A DNA stretch of 64,000 bases from an uncultured Aquimarina sp. GTDB lineage: Bacteria > Bacteroidota > Bacteroidia > Flavobacteriales > Flavobacteriaceae. Shown piece after piece: positions 46,669 to 55,113 of the stretch; position 1 is the stretch's first letter; every line of letters begins with the position of its first letter. The notes below the pieces were generated by a model. The model was not told the origin of the DNA, did not search any database, and saw only the letters and a program-made list of their open reading frames with translations. The translations under genes and the position numbers were made by a program. The stretch spans positions 124,001 through 188,000 of the forward strand of contig NZ_CANMQT010000009.1 in the NCBI RefSeq assembly GCF_947500065.1. The letters run 5' to 3'.

Positions 46669-46824
46669 AGTATTTGAGTTTGTGTGAATTTAACGCCGCA
46701 ATTTAGATCATTTTGGAAACAGGAAATATTTTTAGAAGGTTAGCGTAATGTTAAAACCTCTTAATAAAATCAAAAAACACTGTATCAATAAAAATCTAAT
46801 CACGTTTCACATCCAAGTATAAAA

Positions 46825-46852
46825 AAAGCCAGATGAATAAACATCTGGCTTT
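46825..46852 (-). terminator. Intrinsic terminator of fumC
   Basis: AAAGCCAGATG pairs with CATCTGGCTTT around AATAAA. On the minus strand it is followed by seven T, fitting termination of the leftward fumC transcript. Confidence 0.88.
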
Positions 46853-46877
46853 AATTATTTTTAATAGAAGTGCTATT

Positions 46878-48275
46878 TTATTTAAGAGCACCTACCATAT
46901 CTTCCGGTTTTACCCATTGATCAAATTCTTCTTCGGTAACATAACCTAAAGCAACAGCTTCTTGTTTTAAAGTAGTTCCATTTTTGTGTGCGGTATTAGC
47001 AATTTCGGCAGCTTTATAATATCCGATTTTGGTATTTAATGCAGTTACCAGCATCAATGAATTATTTAATAATTCTGTTATTCTTGCTTGGTTAGGTTCT
47101 ATACCTTTTGCACAATGTTCATCAAAAGAAACACAAGAATCACCAATTAATTGAGCACTTTGCAGTAGATTCGCTGCCATTACCGGTTTAAATACATTTA
47201 GTTCGAAATGTCCTTGCATTCCACCTACATTGATAGCTACATCATTACCTAATACTTGTGCACATACCATTGTCAATGCTTCACATTGAGTTGGGTTTAC
47301 TTTTCCAGGCATAATTGAACTTCCAGGTTCATTAGCAGGAATAATTAGTTCGCCAATTCCACTTCTAGGACCAGATGCTAGCATTCTTATATCGTTTCCT
47401 ATTTTGTTTAAGGATACCGCAATTTGTTTTAAAGCACCGTGCGTTTCTACAAATGCATCATGAGCCGCTAAAGCTTCAAATTTGTTCTCTGCAGTTATAA
47501 ATGGTAATCCTGTAAACTGAGCAATAAATTCAGATACTCTTTTGGCATATCCTTTTGGGGTATTTAAACCTGTTCCTACTGCGGTTCCCCCTAAAGCGAT
47601 TTCAGCCAAATGTGGCAATGTATTTTCTAGAGCTTTCAATCCGTGATCTAACTGAGAAACATATCCAGATAATTCTTGCCCAATAGTAAGTGGTGTAGCA
47701 TCCATAAAGTGAGTACGACCAATCTTTACAACATTTTTAAAAGTTTCAGATTTTTTCTTAAGAGTATCTCTTAACTGCATAATACCAGGAATCGTAACCT
47801 CTAAGATCTTTTTATAAGCGGCGATATGCATGCCTGTTGGGAAGGTGTCATTAGAAGATTGTGATTTGTTCACATCATCATTAGGTTGAATGGTCTTTTC
47901 TCCTTCACCTATAGTTTTCCCAGCTAATTGATGTGCGCGATTTGCTACAACTTCATTTACATTCATGTTACTTTGTGTACCAGAACCCGTTTGCCAGATT
48001 ACCAGCGGGAATTGATCATCATGTTTCCCTGCTAGAATTTCATCACAAACTTGTGCAATAAGATCTCTCTTTTCGATAGGCAGGACACCAAGTTCACAGT
48101 TGGTGAAAGCTGCAGCTTTTTTAAGATAAGCAAAACCGTATACTATTTCTAAAGGCATGGAACCAGGTGCACCAATTTTAAAGTTATTTCTGGAACGTTC
48201 TGTCTGTGCTCCCCAAAGTTTATCAGCGGGCACTTTTACTTCGCCCATTGTATCTTTTTCTATTCTGTATTCCAT
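46878..48275 (-). CDS. fumC: Class II fumarate hydratase
   Basis: The ATG at 48275 (MEYRIEKDTMGEVKVP) is the family start; an ATG 10 codons earlier adds an unrelated stretch. 465 residues. Fumarate to L-malate in the TCA cycle, homotetramer without iron-sulfur cluster. Signature GSSIMPGKVNPTQ, SGTQSNMNVNEV, catalytic-region TGMHIAAYKK and GRTHFMDATPLT. Monocistronic with a terminator. Confidence 0.97.
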   Translation of the reverse strand: MEYRIEKDTMGEVKVPADKLWGAQTERSRNNFKIGAPGSMPLEIVYGFAYLKKAAAFTNCELGVLPIEKRDLIAQVCDEILAGKHDDQFPLVIWQTGSGTQSNMNVNEVVANRAHQLAGKTIGEGEKTIQPNDDVNKSQSSNDTFPTGMHIAAYKKILEVTIPGIMQLRDTLKKKSETFKNVVKIGRTHFMDATPLTIGQELSGYVSQLDHGLKALENTLPHLAEIALGGTAVGTGLNTPKGYAKRVSEFIAQFTGLPFITAENKFEALAAHDAFVETHGALKQIAVSLNKIGNDIRMLASGPRSGIGELIIPANEPGSSIMPGKVNPTQCEALTMVCAQVLGNDVAINVGGMQGHFELNVFKPVMAANLLQSAQLIGDSCVSFDEHCAKGIEPNQARITELLNNSLMLVTALNTKIGYYKAAEIANTAHKNGTTLKQEAVALGYVTEEEFDQWVKPEDMVGALK

Positions 48276-48459
48276 AGCAGTGATGATTTGTTTTTTGAAG
48301 CGCAAATTTAAGAATTTGTATAGCTATTTCTGAATAAAGAATGTACTTTTTAAAAAGGAATGATATTTAAGTTTCAGTTTTGAAAATAAATCTTATTTAT
48401 GCTATGAGATAAAAGGAAGAGTTATTATCTTTGGCAAAAATTGAAATTAGATTACTATT

Positions 48460-48636
48460 ATGTTCGAATTTGATCAATACCTTGGTTTTTTAGCATTCTT
48501 AACAATCCTTACAATAGGATTTTGGTTGATGATATTTTTATTAACCTTTGTAGTTCCTTACTGGATTTTTGGTGCTACTATAGAAAACTTTAAGTTAAAG
48601 CAAGAAGCTAAACGTAAGGCTAGAGAAGAAGCTTAA
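48460..48636 (+). CDS. 58-residue single/double-pass membrane protein
   Basis: ATG at 48460, TAA at 48634-48636. The sequence MFEFDQYLGFLAFLTILTIG begins a hydrophobic region to about residue 40 (FLLTFVVPYWIFGATIE), followed by a charged coiled tail LKQEAKRKAREEA. Its own terminator follows at once, which supports a real gene. No known family; perhaps a small scaffold or accessory of an envelope complex. Confidence 0.7.
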   Translation: MFEFDQYLGFLAFLTILTIGFWLMIFLLTFVVPYWIFGATIENFKLKQEAKRKAREEA

Positions 48637-48664
48637 ATAATACGATTAGTTATAGTTATATATT

Positions 48665-48694
48665 AAAAAAGGGAGTCAGTTGACTCCCTTTTTT
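48665..48694 (+). terminator. Intrinsic terminator
   Basis: AAAAAAGGGAGTC and GACTCCCTTTTTT pair around AGTT. Ends the 58-residue membrane protein gene. Confidence 0.9.
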
Positions 48695-49123
48695 GTTGAT
48701 TAAAAAGTAGTTAAAGCTATTTGCTTCACTTTACTCTAACTTCTGTAAGCTGTATTTAACGTATCAGTTATTTATCTATAGAATGACTTAGCGGAAGCTT
48801 TTAATAAAAATAAATTTTCAACAATTCATCTTCCCAGAGAAATAGAAATAGTCCAAACCTCTAAAAACATCTGCCCAATAAATCTTTCCATTTGTCCACA
48901 AAATTGAAACGAACATCCTCATACTAAAGTGAACAAGCTTTATAATTGTTTGATTTGCATTATGACGCATAAAGCAGGTTAAAATAAACAGACATCAGAA
49001 TTTACACTGTAGATTTAATAATAAATCTAAGGTAGTGATTGATTTATGATGTTTTTTAACAAAAGCGGATTAACATCTTATGGGCTTATTTCGAAATTAA
49101 TACTAAAGTGGATCAACATTATC
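48695..49123. other. Long upstream region of the first repeat lipoprotein, no gene seen
   Basis: About 430 nt with no convincing ORF. Contains a short self-complementary stretch around TAGATTTAATAATAAATCTA (49012-49031) directly before the presumed leader. The promoter was not identified. Confidence 0.4.
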
Positions 49124-51637
49124 ATGAAAAAAACATCTAAATACTTTTTAGTCAGTATCGCCTTATTAGTAGCTATAATGGCTTGTACTAAAGAAATAAC
49201 AGACGATTTAATAATTTCTTTTAAAGTAGAATTTAGTGAAACAACTTTAAACTCTTTTCTTAACACTCCAAAAGCTACAGAATTTAGGATTACAGACAGT
49301 CCAGAACAGCCAGAAAATTTTAGTGTAAAATATAAAGTTAACGAAGGTTCAGGAAGTTATTTATTGAATAATCAATTGATAGAAGAAGATGAGTTCATAG
49401 TATTGTCGGATTTAACAAATACTATTTCTTATACGGGAGCCACAGTAGGAACTAATAAAGTAACGGTAACCATAAGAGATCAATATCAACAAGATAGAGA
49501 GTTTGTTTTAACCTACAATGTAAAAGATACAGCGTTTGATATAGAAATTATGCCTACGCCATCCTCTGCATATATAGGAGGAACGATCGATCTTAATTTT
49601 GAGATTAATAACGAAATTAGTCCAGCGGATTATACAATATCTTACAAGTTTGTAAATACTGGTGTTGATGGCAGTGGAACTGGCATTATGTATAAAGAAG
49701 GAGAAGTTTTAAGTCAGGAAGAATTTATCGCTATAGATCAAGGGAATACGTTCTCATGGCAATTAGAAGGAACTACCGTAGGGGATTTAGCGATAGAGTT
49801 TATTGTAGAAAGCAGCCTAAATGTTACGTTAGAAAAGAGTTTTATAATTCCTGTAACAGAAACTCCGGATTTCACTTTTACAGTAGAGGCGGTATCCTCA
49901 GAACTTGCAACAAATAGCGAGGCGATACTTAATTTTAAAATTACAGAAACTGTAGGGAGTTCTAGTTATAAAATGATATATAATACATCTAACACAGGTG
50001 TTTTGAGATTGAATGAAGTGGAATATCAATCAGGAGATGAAATACCTGTTGAGACAGGAGATTTTTCAGGGATTTATACAGGAACCGTTATGGGAAGTCA
50101 TGAAATTCAATTTAATGTAATAAATGCGAATTCTACACCAATAGAAAAATTAGGTTCATTAATACTTATCTATACAGATTTAGATACAGAAGCACCAGTT
50201 ATTGAACTTATAGGAGAACCAGAAATTACCATACGAGTAGGAGAAGAATATACAGATGCAGGAGTAACAGTGACAGATAATGTAGATATTAATGTGGAAG
50301 TGGAAACTACGGGTACTGTGGATACATTAACACCTGGAACATATATCATTACTTATACCGCTACGGATACCTCAGGTAATTCATCATCTATCACTAGAAA
50401 AGTAACGGTGATAGATGACGAAGCACCGGTTATAACCTTAATAGGAGATAACCCTTTAAGAATATTAATAGGGACTGTTTTTACGGATCCTGGAGTTACG
50501 CTTTCTGATAATGTAGATACTATGGCAATACTGCAAGAAAACCTTACGGTAACCGAAAATGTGAATGTAAATGTAGAGGGAGATTATACTATTACTTATA
50601 GCGTTACAGATTCATCAAGTAATACAACAACACTAAATCGAATAGTGACGGTAGTAGGTGATACTCCTCCAGTAATTCGAATTTTAGGACAGAATCCTTT
50701 AACTTTTAATGCCACTACAAGCTATATGGATGCTGGAGTAGAAGTTTCAGATGATATCGATCAGGATTTCGATATAAATATAGAAAACAATGTAATAAGT
50801 AATGATCCTGGTGAGTATAAAGTTATATATACAGTAACTGATTCAGGTGGTAATACTGTGAGTGCAGAAAGAGTGGTTATCGTCATTGATACCGAAGTAC
50901 CTGTAATAACATTAAGTATATCAGGTTCTGAGATAATACATACTGTAAATACTCCATTCACCAATCCAACGGCCGTAGTAACTGATAACGCTAATGATCC
51001 TTTAACAGCAATGATAAGTGGATCTGTTGATATAAATACCTTAGGAGAGAATATACTAACATATACAGCAACAGATGTTGCAGGGAATACAGCGACGAAA
51101 AACCTAAAGGTTACTGTAGTAGATAATATAGCTCCAGAAATTACATTAAAAGGTTCATCTTTTATTCCGGTTCTAATTGGTTCATCCTATACAGAAGAAA
51201 GTGTGTTAGTTTCTGATAATTACGATCCAGTTCAGGATATAAGAATTTCTACTTCTGGAACTGTAAATGTAAACACTGCTGGTTTTTATACGATATCATA
51301 TTTTGCTACAGATACTTCAGGAAATAATAGTGCAACTATTACCAGAACTATTCAGGTCTATAATCCTCCTGTTGCAAGATTTGATCCTAGAAATGTAACC
51401 GGTAAATCCCCACTAACTATTACTTTTAATGCAGGAGGATCTACAAGTGATGGTATTATTATAAATGCCAAATGGAATTTTGGAGATGGATCTCCTGAAG
51501 TGAATAGTGATATATTTGATAATGTAACACATACATTTACTGGTGCGCCAGGAACTGTTTTTAATGTAGGAATAGAAATAACAGATGAATTTGGTGCAAC
51601 AGACATTACCGGAACTACGGTAACCATAACGAATTAA
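49124..51637 (+). CDS. TraQ-like/DUF5011 repeat lipoprotein A
   Basis: The ATG at 49124 starts a lipoprotein signal ending LLVAIMACTKE; the longer frame from 49046 has no sensible N-terminus. 837 residues. From about 25 to 345 are three related units in the style of conjugative TraQ (DUF3872), each with a YKVNEGSGSYLLN/YNTSNTGVLRLNE strand and a G-T-x-x-G-x-x-x-I/V ending. Then five DUF5011 Ig-like repeats (APVIELIGEPEITIRVGEEY, DTSGNSS) to about 755, and a C-terminal PKD domain (WNFGDGSPEV). Surface adhesin-like or envelope-structural role is inferred. Paralogue of 55114-57711. Confidence 0.82.
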   Translation: MKKTSKYFLVSIALLVAIMACTKEITDDLIISFKVEFSETTLNSFLNTPKATEFRITDSPEQPENFSVKYKVNEGSGSYLLNNQLIEEDEFIVLSDLTNTISYTGATVGTNKVTVTIRDQYQQDREFVLTYNVKDTAFDIEIMPTPSSAYIGGTIDLNFEINNEISPADYTISYKFVNTGVDGSGTGIMYKEGEVLSQEEFIAIDQGNTFSWQLEGTTVGDLAIEFIVESSLNVTLEKSFIIPVTETPDFTFTVEAVSSELATNSEAILNFKITETVGSSSYKMIYNTSNTGVLRLNEVEYQSGDEIPVETGDFSGIYTGTVMGSHEIQFNVINANSTPIEKLGSLILIYTDLDTEAPVIELIGEPEITIRVGEEYTDAGVTVTDNVDINVEVETTGTVDTLTPGTYIITYTATDTSGNSSSITRKVTVIDDEAPVITLIGDNPLRILIGTVFTDPGVTLSDNVDTMAILQENLTVTENVNVNVEGDYTITYSVTDSSSNTTTLNRIVTVVGDTPPVIRILGQNPLTFNATTSYMDAGVEVSDDIDQDFDINIENNVISNDPGEYKVIYTVTDSGGNTVSAERVVIVIDTEVPVITLSISGSEIIHTVNTPFTNPTAVVTDNANDPLTAMISGSVDINTLGENILTYTATDVAGNTATKNLKVTVVDNIAPEITLKGSSFIPVLIGSSYTEESVLVSDNYDPVQDIRISTSGTVNVNTAGFYTISYFATDTSGNNSATITRTIQVYNPPVARFDPRNVTGKSPLTITFNAGGSTSDGIIINAKWNFGDGSPEVNSDIFDNVTHTFTGAPGTVFNVGIEITDEFGATDITGTTVTITN

Positions 51638-51662
51638 TTCATCTAAATCATAACGATTAATA

Positions 51663-51704
51663 AAAATCACCTGATTCATCACATTGTATGAGTTGGGTGA
51701 TTTT
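51663..51704. terminator. Weak hairpin between convergent genes
   Basis: AAAATCACC (51663-51671) pairs with GGTGATTTT (51696-51704) across a 24-nt internal part. Possible terminator for the repeat lipoprotein. Confidence 0.55.
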
Positions 51705-51774
51705 ATTTTATAAAGAATGATCAGAAATCTTAAAAAGATGTAGTACTGTTAATGGAGTATGAAAAACTAGAGAA

Positions 51775-54213
51775 TTATCCTTCAAACTCTTCATCACCAC
51801 CGTTAAAGTTTCCTCTAGAACGTTGTCTCTTTTTCTTTTGATTGAATCGATATGTAAATGATAACGTAAAACTTCGCTCTCTCCATTGAAATTCACCATC
51901 TGTAGTAAAGGTTTCTGTAGTAGATACGCTTTGACGTTTCCTACTATTAAATAAATCACTTACATTGAAAGTTAATGATCCTTTATCTTTAAAAAAATCT
52001 TTACTAAAAGCTAAATTCACGCTCAGAAGTCCTTCTCTTTTAGTTTGTGCATTTTCACTTGGACCAGCATAAAAAGCGGTAGTTTGCCAGTCAATTTTTG
52101 CAGGGAGTGTAATTTTGTTACTTAACCTTGCAAACCAACTAAAGTTATCCGCATCAAAATTTTGACCATTGAAATCACCTCTGACATTGTTTTGAAAGGC
52201 GTTAAAATTACCATTAATCCTCCATTTTCTATTGGGACTATAGGTTAGTGTAAATTCAAATCCATATCGATCAGAACTGGATAAATTAATAGGTCTTCTT
52301 CGTATAATAGGAACTTCTGTTCCATCACCAATAATTGCCGTATCTCCAGTATCTTCAGCAATAAAAGTGAATACCTGAGTTGATCTATTATAATAAATAG
52401 AAGAGTTTAAGGTTAGTTTACCCATTCTATTAAGATATCCAAGATCAAAAGCATTGGAATAGCTAGGGTCTATATCTGGATTTCCTTGAAAAATGTTTGT
52501 AGCACTGGATCTGGACGGAAATGGATTAATAAAACGGGAACGAGGTCTTCGGATTCTACGATTATATCCAAGGGTTAAACTTTGCTTGTCAGATAATTTA
52601 TATCCCAAATTGACGGTTGGAAAGATATCAGTGTATACTTTTTTGTTAAAGTCACCACTTGTTTTTTGATCTATTGTAATTCTGGTTCCTTCTACTCTTA
52701 AGCCCAGTAAATAAGAAAACTTTCCTGCTTTACTTCCAAACTGAGTGTAAGCGGCATTTACTTGTTCCTTAAAAATTAAATTGTTGGATAAATTAGTATC
52801 TGTAGTTATGGAACCATTGTTATCAAATTGAACTAAGAATTCTGTATCTAATTCATTAAAGTTCCCTCTATATCCCAATTCAAACTGACTCTTTTTACCA
52901 ATTGGTAATACATAGTCGGTTTGAATAAGGATACGGTCTTGTTTCTCAATAGTATTTACCAGTTCTATAGTAGAAATATTTTCTTGAGTAATCCTAGAGT
53001 CTTCCTCCTCCTCACTGTTTTCTATTTGAAAATCAAAGGTAAGTTTGTGACCGCTATCGTTAAAATCTTTATTATAATTTAATGAATATTGTTTAGTCAC
53101 ATCATCCTCTACTTCAGGATCGATACGTAAATTACTGCTTAGGATATTTCCATTAGCATCTGGTTCCGTAATGAGATTAGTAGTATTTCTTTCATTGTCG
53201 CTAGAACGGTATAGAAAAGAAGTCGTAACAGAAGAACTATTATTGATATACCATTCTAGACCAACATTAGTATTAAGTCCTTTACGTATTCTATCAAAAT
53301 CTCTTTTTTCATTTAGAAAAGTATCAGGATTATCAACTAGAGTTTCGGAGTCAATATTAAAAAACCGTGTTTCTGATAATGAATTTCCAGGTACTTCTCG
53401 ATAGTTATATCCAGAGGTAGTGAAAAAATTTAGATCACCAGTTCTGTAGTTTAAGTTTCCAGATATACCAGCTTGCAGAGGATATCCGGTATTTACAGTT
53501 AGCGCCCCGTTTAAGCCTTGTAATTTGCTGCGACGTAAAATAATGTTAAGAATCCCTGCAGTTCCTTCAGCGTCATAACGAGCAGAAGGAGATGTGATTA
53601 CCTCTACACGCTCAATAGATTCTGCGGGTAATTGGCGTAACGCGTCAGTACCGCTTAACCCGACAAGACCAGAAGGTTTTCCGTTAATCAATATCCTTAC
53701 ATTGTCATTTCCACGAAGTGCTACATTTCCTTCCACATCAACAGAAACAGAAGGGACATTGTCCAGTACATCACTAACGGTTCCACCACTTACGGTAAGA
53801 TCTTTTCCTACATTGTATATTTTCTTATCTAGTTTTATTTCTACTGTTGTTTTTTCGGCAATAACGACAACATCGTCTAATGCTTCAGTATCTAATCCAA
53901 GATTTATAGTTCCTAAATTCGTGTTTTTAAAAATCTTTTGCTTTGTTAGTGTTTTTGTTTTAAAAGAAATAAATTCAACAGATATACTGTAAATACCTAC
54001 CGGAACTTGAATGTTAAAATTACCATTTACCTCAGTTATTCCACCTGTAACAATTTTATTTTCTTTAGGATTTAGAAAAGAAATAGTGGCATATTCTAAA
54101 GGCTCTTTAGTTTCTTCATCAATAATTTTTCCAGTTACTTTTACTTCATTTTGTTGAGCGAAAGAAGATAATCCGATAAATATCGCAATTAACATTAAAG
54201 TAATTTTTCCCAT
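51775..54213 (-). CDS. TonB-dependent receptor-like outer-membrane barrel
   Basis: I start at 54213 (MGKITLMLIAIFIGLSSFAQ, a signal peptide); an ATG eight codons earlier is the alternative. 812 residues: CarboxypepD_reg domain at about 22-105 (VKVTGKIIDEETKEPLEYAT), plug domain at about 125-225 (VSDVLDNVPSVSVDVEGNVA, LRGNDNVRILINGKPSGL), then an Outer membrane beta-barrel family C-terminal domain. No SusD partner, so the substrate (metal chelate, peptide or glycan) is open. It is convergent with lipoprotein A and divergent from the TraO-like gene. Confidence 0.9.
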   Translation of the reverse strand: MGKITLMLIAIFIGLSSFAQQNEVKVTGKIIDEETKEPLEYATISFLNPKENKIVTGGITEVNGNFNIQVPVGIYSISVEFISFKTKTLTKQKIFKNTNLGTINLGLDTEALDDVVVIAEKTTVEIKLDKKIYNVGKDLTVSGGTVSDVLDNVPSVSVDVEGNVALRGNDNVRILINGKPSGLVGLSGTDALRQLPAESIERVEVITSPSARYDAEGTAGILNIILRRSKLQGLNGALTVNTGYPLQAGISGNLNYRTGDLNFFTTSGYNYREVPGNSLSETRFFNIDSETLVDNPDTFLNEKRDFDRIRKGLNTNVGLEWYINNSSSVTTSFLYRSSDNERNTTNLITEPDANGNILSSNLRIDPEVEDDVTKQYSLNYNKDFNDSGHKLTFDFQIENSEEEEDSRITQENISTIELVNTIEKQDRILIQTDYVLPIGKKSQFELGYRGNFNELDTEFLVQFDNNGSITTDTNLSNNLIFKEQVNAAYTQFGSKAGKFSYLLGLRVEGTRITIDQKTSGDFNKKVYTDIFPTVNLGYKLSDKQSLTLGYNRRIRRPRSRFINPFPSRSSATNIFQGNPDIDPSYSNAFDLGYLNRMGKLTLNSSIYYNRSTQVFTFIAEDTGDTAIIGDGTEVPIIRRRPINLSSSDRYGFEFTLTYSPNRKWRINGNFNAFQNNVRGDFNGQNFDADNFSWFARLSNKITLPAKIDWQTTAFYAGPSENAQTKREGLLSVNLAFSKDFFKDKGSLTFNVSDLFNSRKRQSVSTTETFTTDGEFQWRERSFTLSFTYRFNQKKKRQRSRGNFNGGDEEFEG

Positions 54214-54434
54214 ATTTTTTTGATAGTAAGTGCTCAAAAATATGATTAGGGCGCAGTTATGAGGGTTAAAGGGGTGTTAAATATTGTATTTTACTTAATG
54301 TTAGGTGGTTATGGTCTTATGTTGTTAGGTTAATTTAACAATAATCTCGTCAAATTGAAAGTTTTTTATGATTTGAAAGAATTTAGTTACAACAAAGACA
54401 CAATAATTATAGTGTAAAATACGTTTCGGTTTTT

Positions 54435-54442
54435 TAGTTTTG
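54435..54442 (+). promoter_or_regulatory. Candidate -7 box TAGTTTTG upstream of the TraO-like gene
   Basis: TAGTTTTG matches TAnnTTTG and lies 64 nt before the ATG at 54506. The 54238-54505 gap is otherwise empty. Confidence 0.45.
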
Positions 54443-54505
54443 CAGCTCTTTTTTAAATAAAAAAGGTAAAACTAAATAATATCACAAATCAATAAAACAG
54501 GGTTT

Positions 54506-55060
54506 ATGAAAAAACGTCTAATTAATAAGTCTTTATTAATTGTAGTTATTCTTTTTTCTTCAATTTCGATGTATTCTCAAAGTCATAAAATTGCACTATC
54601 GTTAACTGGTGGTTATGTTGATGGAGGTTTTGGAGGCATGGCAACAGTAGATTATAAAGTTAACGAATTTGATTACTTACAGTTTAATGTCCAGACTAAT
54701 TTCACAAAATTAGAGTATGAGGATATAAAAATCCCTGTTGATCTATATGCTTTTAATGCAGGTTTCTTTTTTGATGTATTAAGAAATAATAAGAGAACTT
54801 TTGCTCTTGCTCTTGGAGCTGGAGGAACGGTGGGCTATGAGACCGTTAATAATGGAGATGAAACTTTAGAAAATAATCTACTACTGGATATAGAAACTAG
54901 TACTGTGGTTTTTGGTGCATATGCGGGATTGGATGCAGACATCTTTTTGATCCCTACGATAGCAATTAACATAAAAGCTCAAGAGATATATCATGTGAAT
55001 AGTGAAATAGGAGAATTTACTCCTTATTTTGGCCTTGGGATTAAATTAATATTAAAATAG
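54506..55060 (+). CDS. TraO-like outer-membrane beta-barrel protein
   Basis: 184 residues with a signal peptide (1-25, ending SMYSQ). The mature part is a small barrel pattern of alternating strands: GGFGGMATVDYK, VDLYAFNAGFFFDVLRNNKR, FALALGAGGTVGYE, and a final YFGLGIKLILK. This order, including the Y-x-x-N-G-D and G-Y-E strand, resembles TraO of Bacteroidetes conjugative transposons. Next to a TraQ-like lipoprotein (53 nt downstream), as traO and traQ lie close in conjugation operons, but no other tra gene is present. Homology call is from pattern recall. Confidence 0.65.
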   Translation: MKKRLINKSLLIVVILFSSISMYSQSHKIALSLTGGYVDGGFGGMATVDYKVNEFDYLQFNVQTNFTKLEYEDIKIPVDLYAFNAGFFFDVLRNNKRTFALALGAGGTVGYETVNNGDETLENNLLLDIETSTVVFGAYAGLDADIFLIPTIAINIKAQEIYHVNSEIGEFTPYFGLGIKLILK

Positions 55061-55113
55061 TTTTTTAAACGAGTTGATCATTATAATACTGTTTAAAATA
55101 AAAAATATAAAAG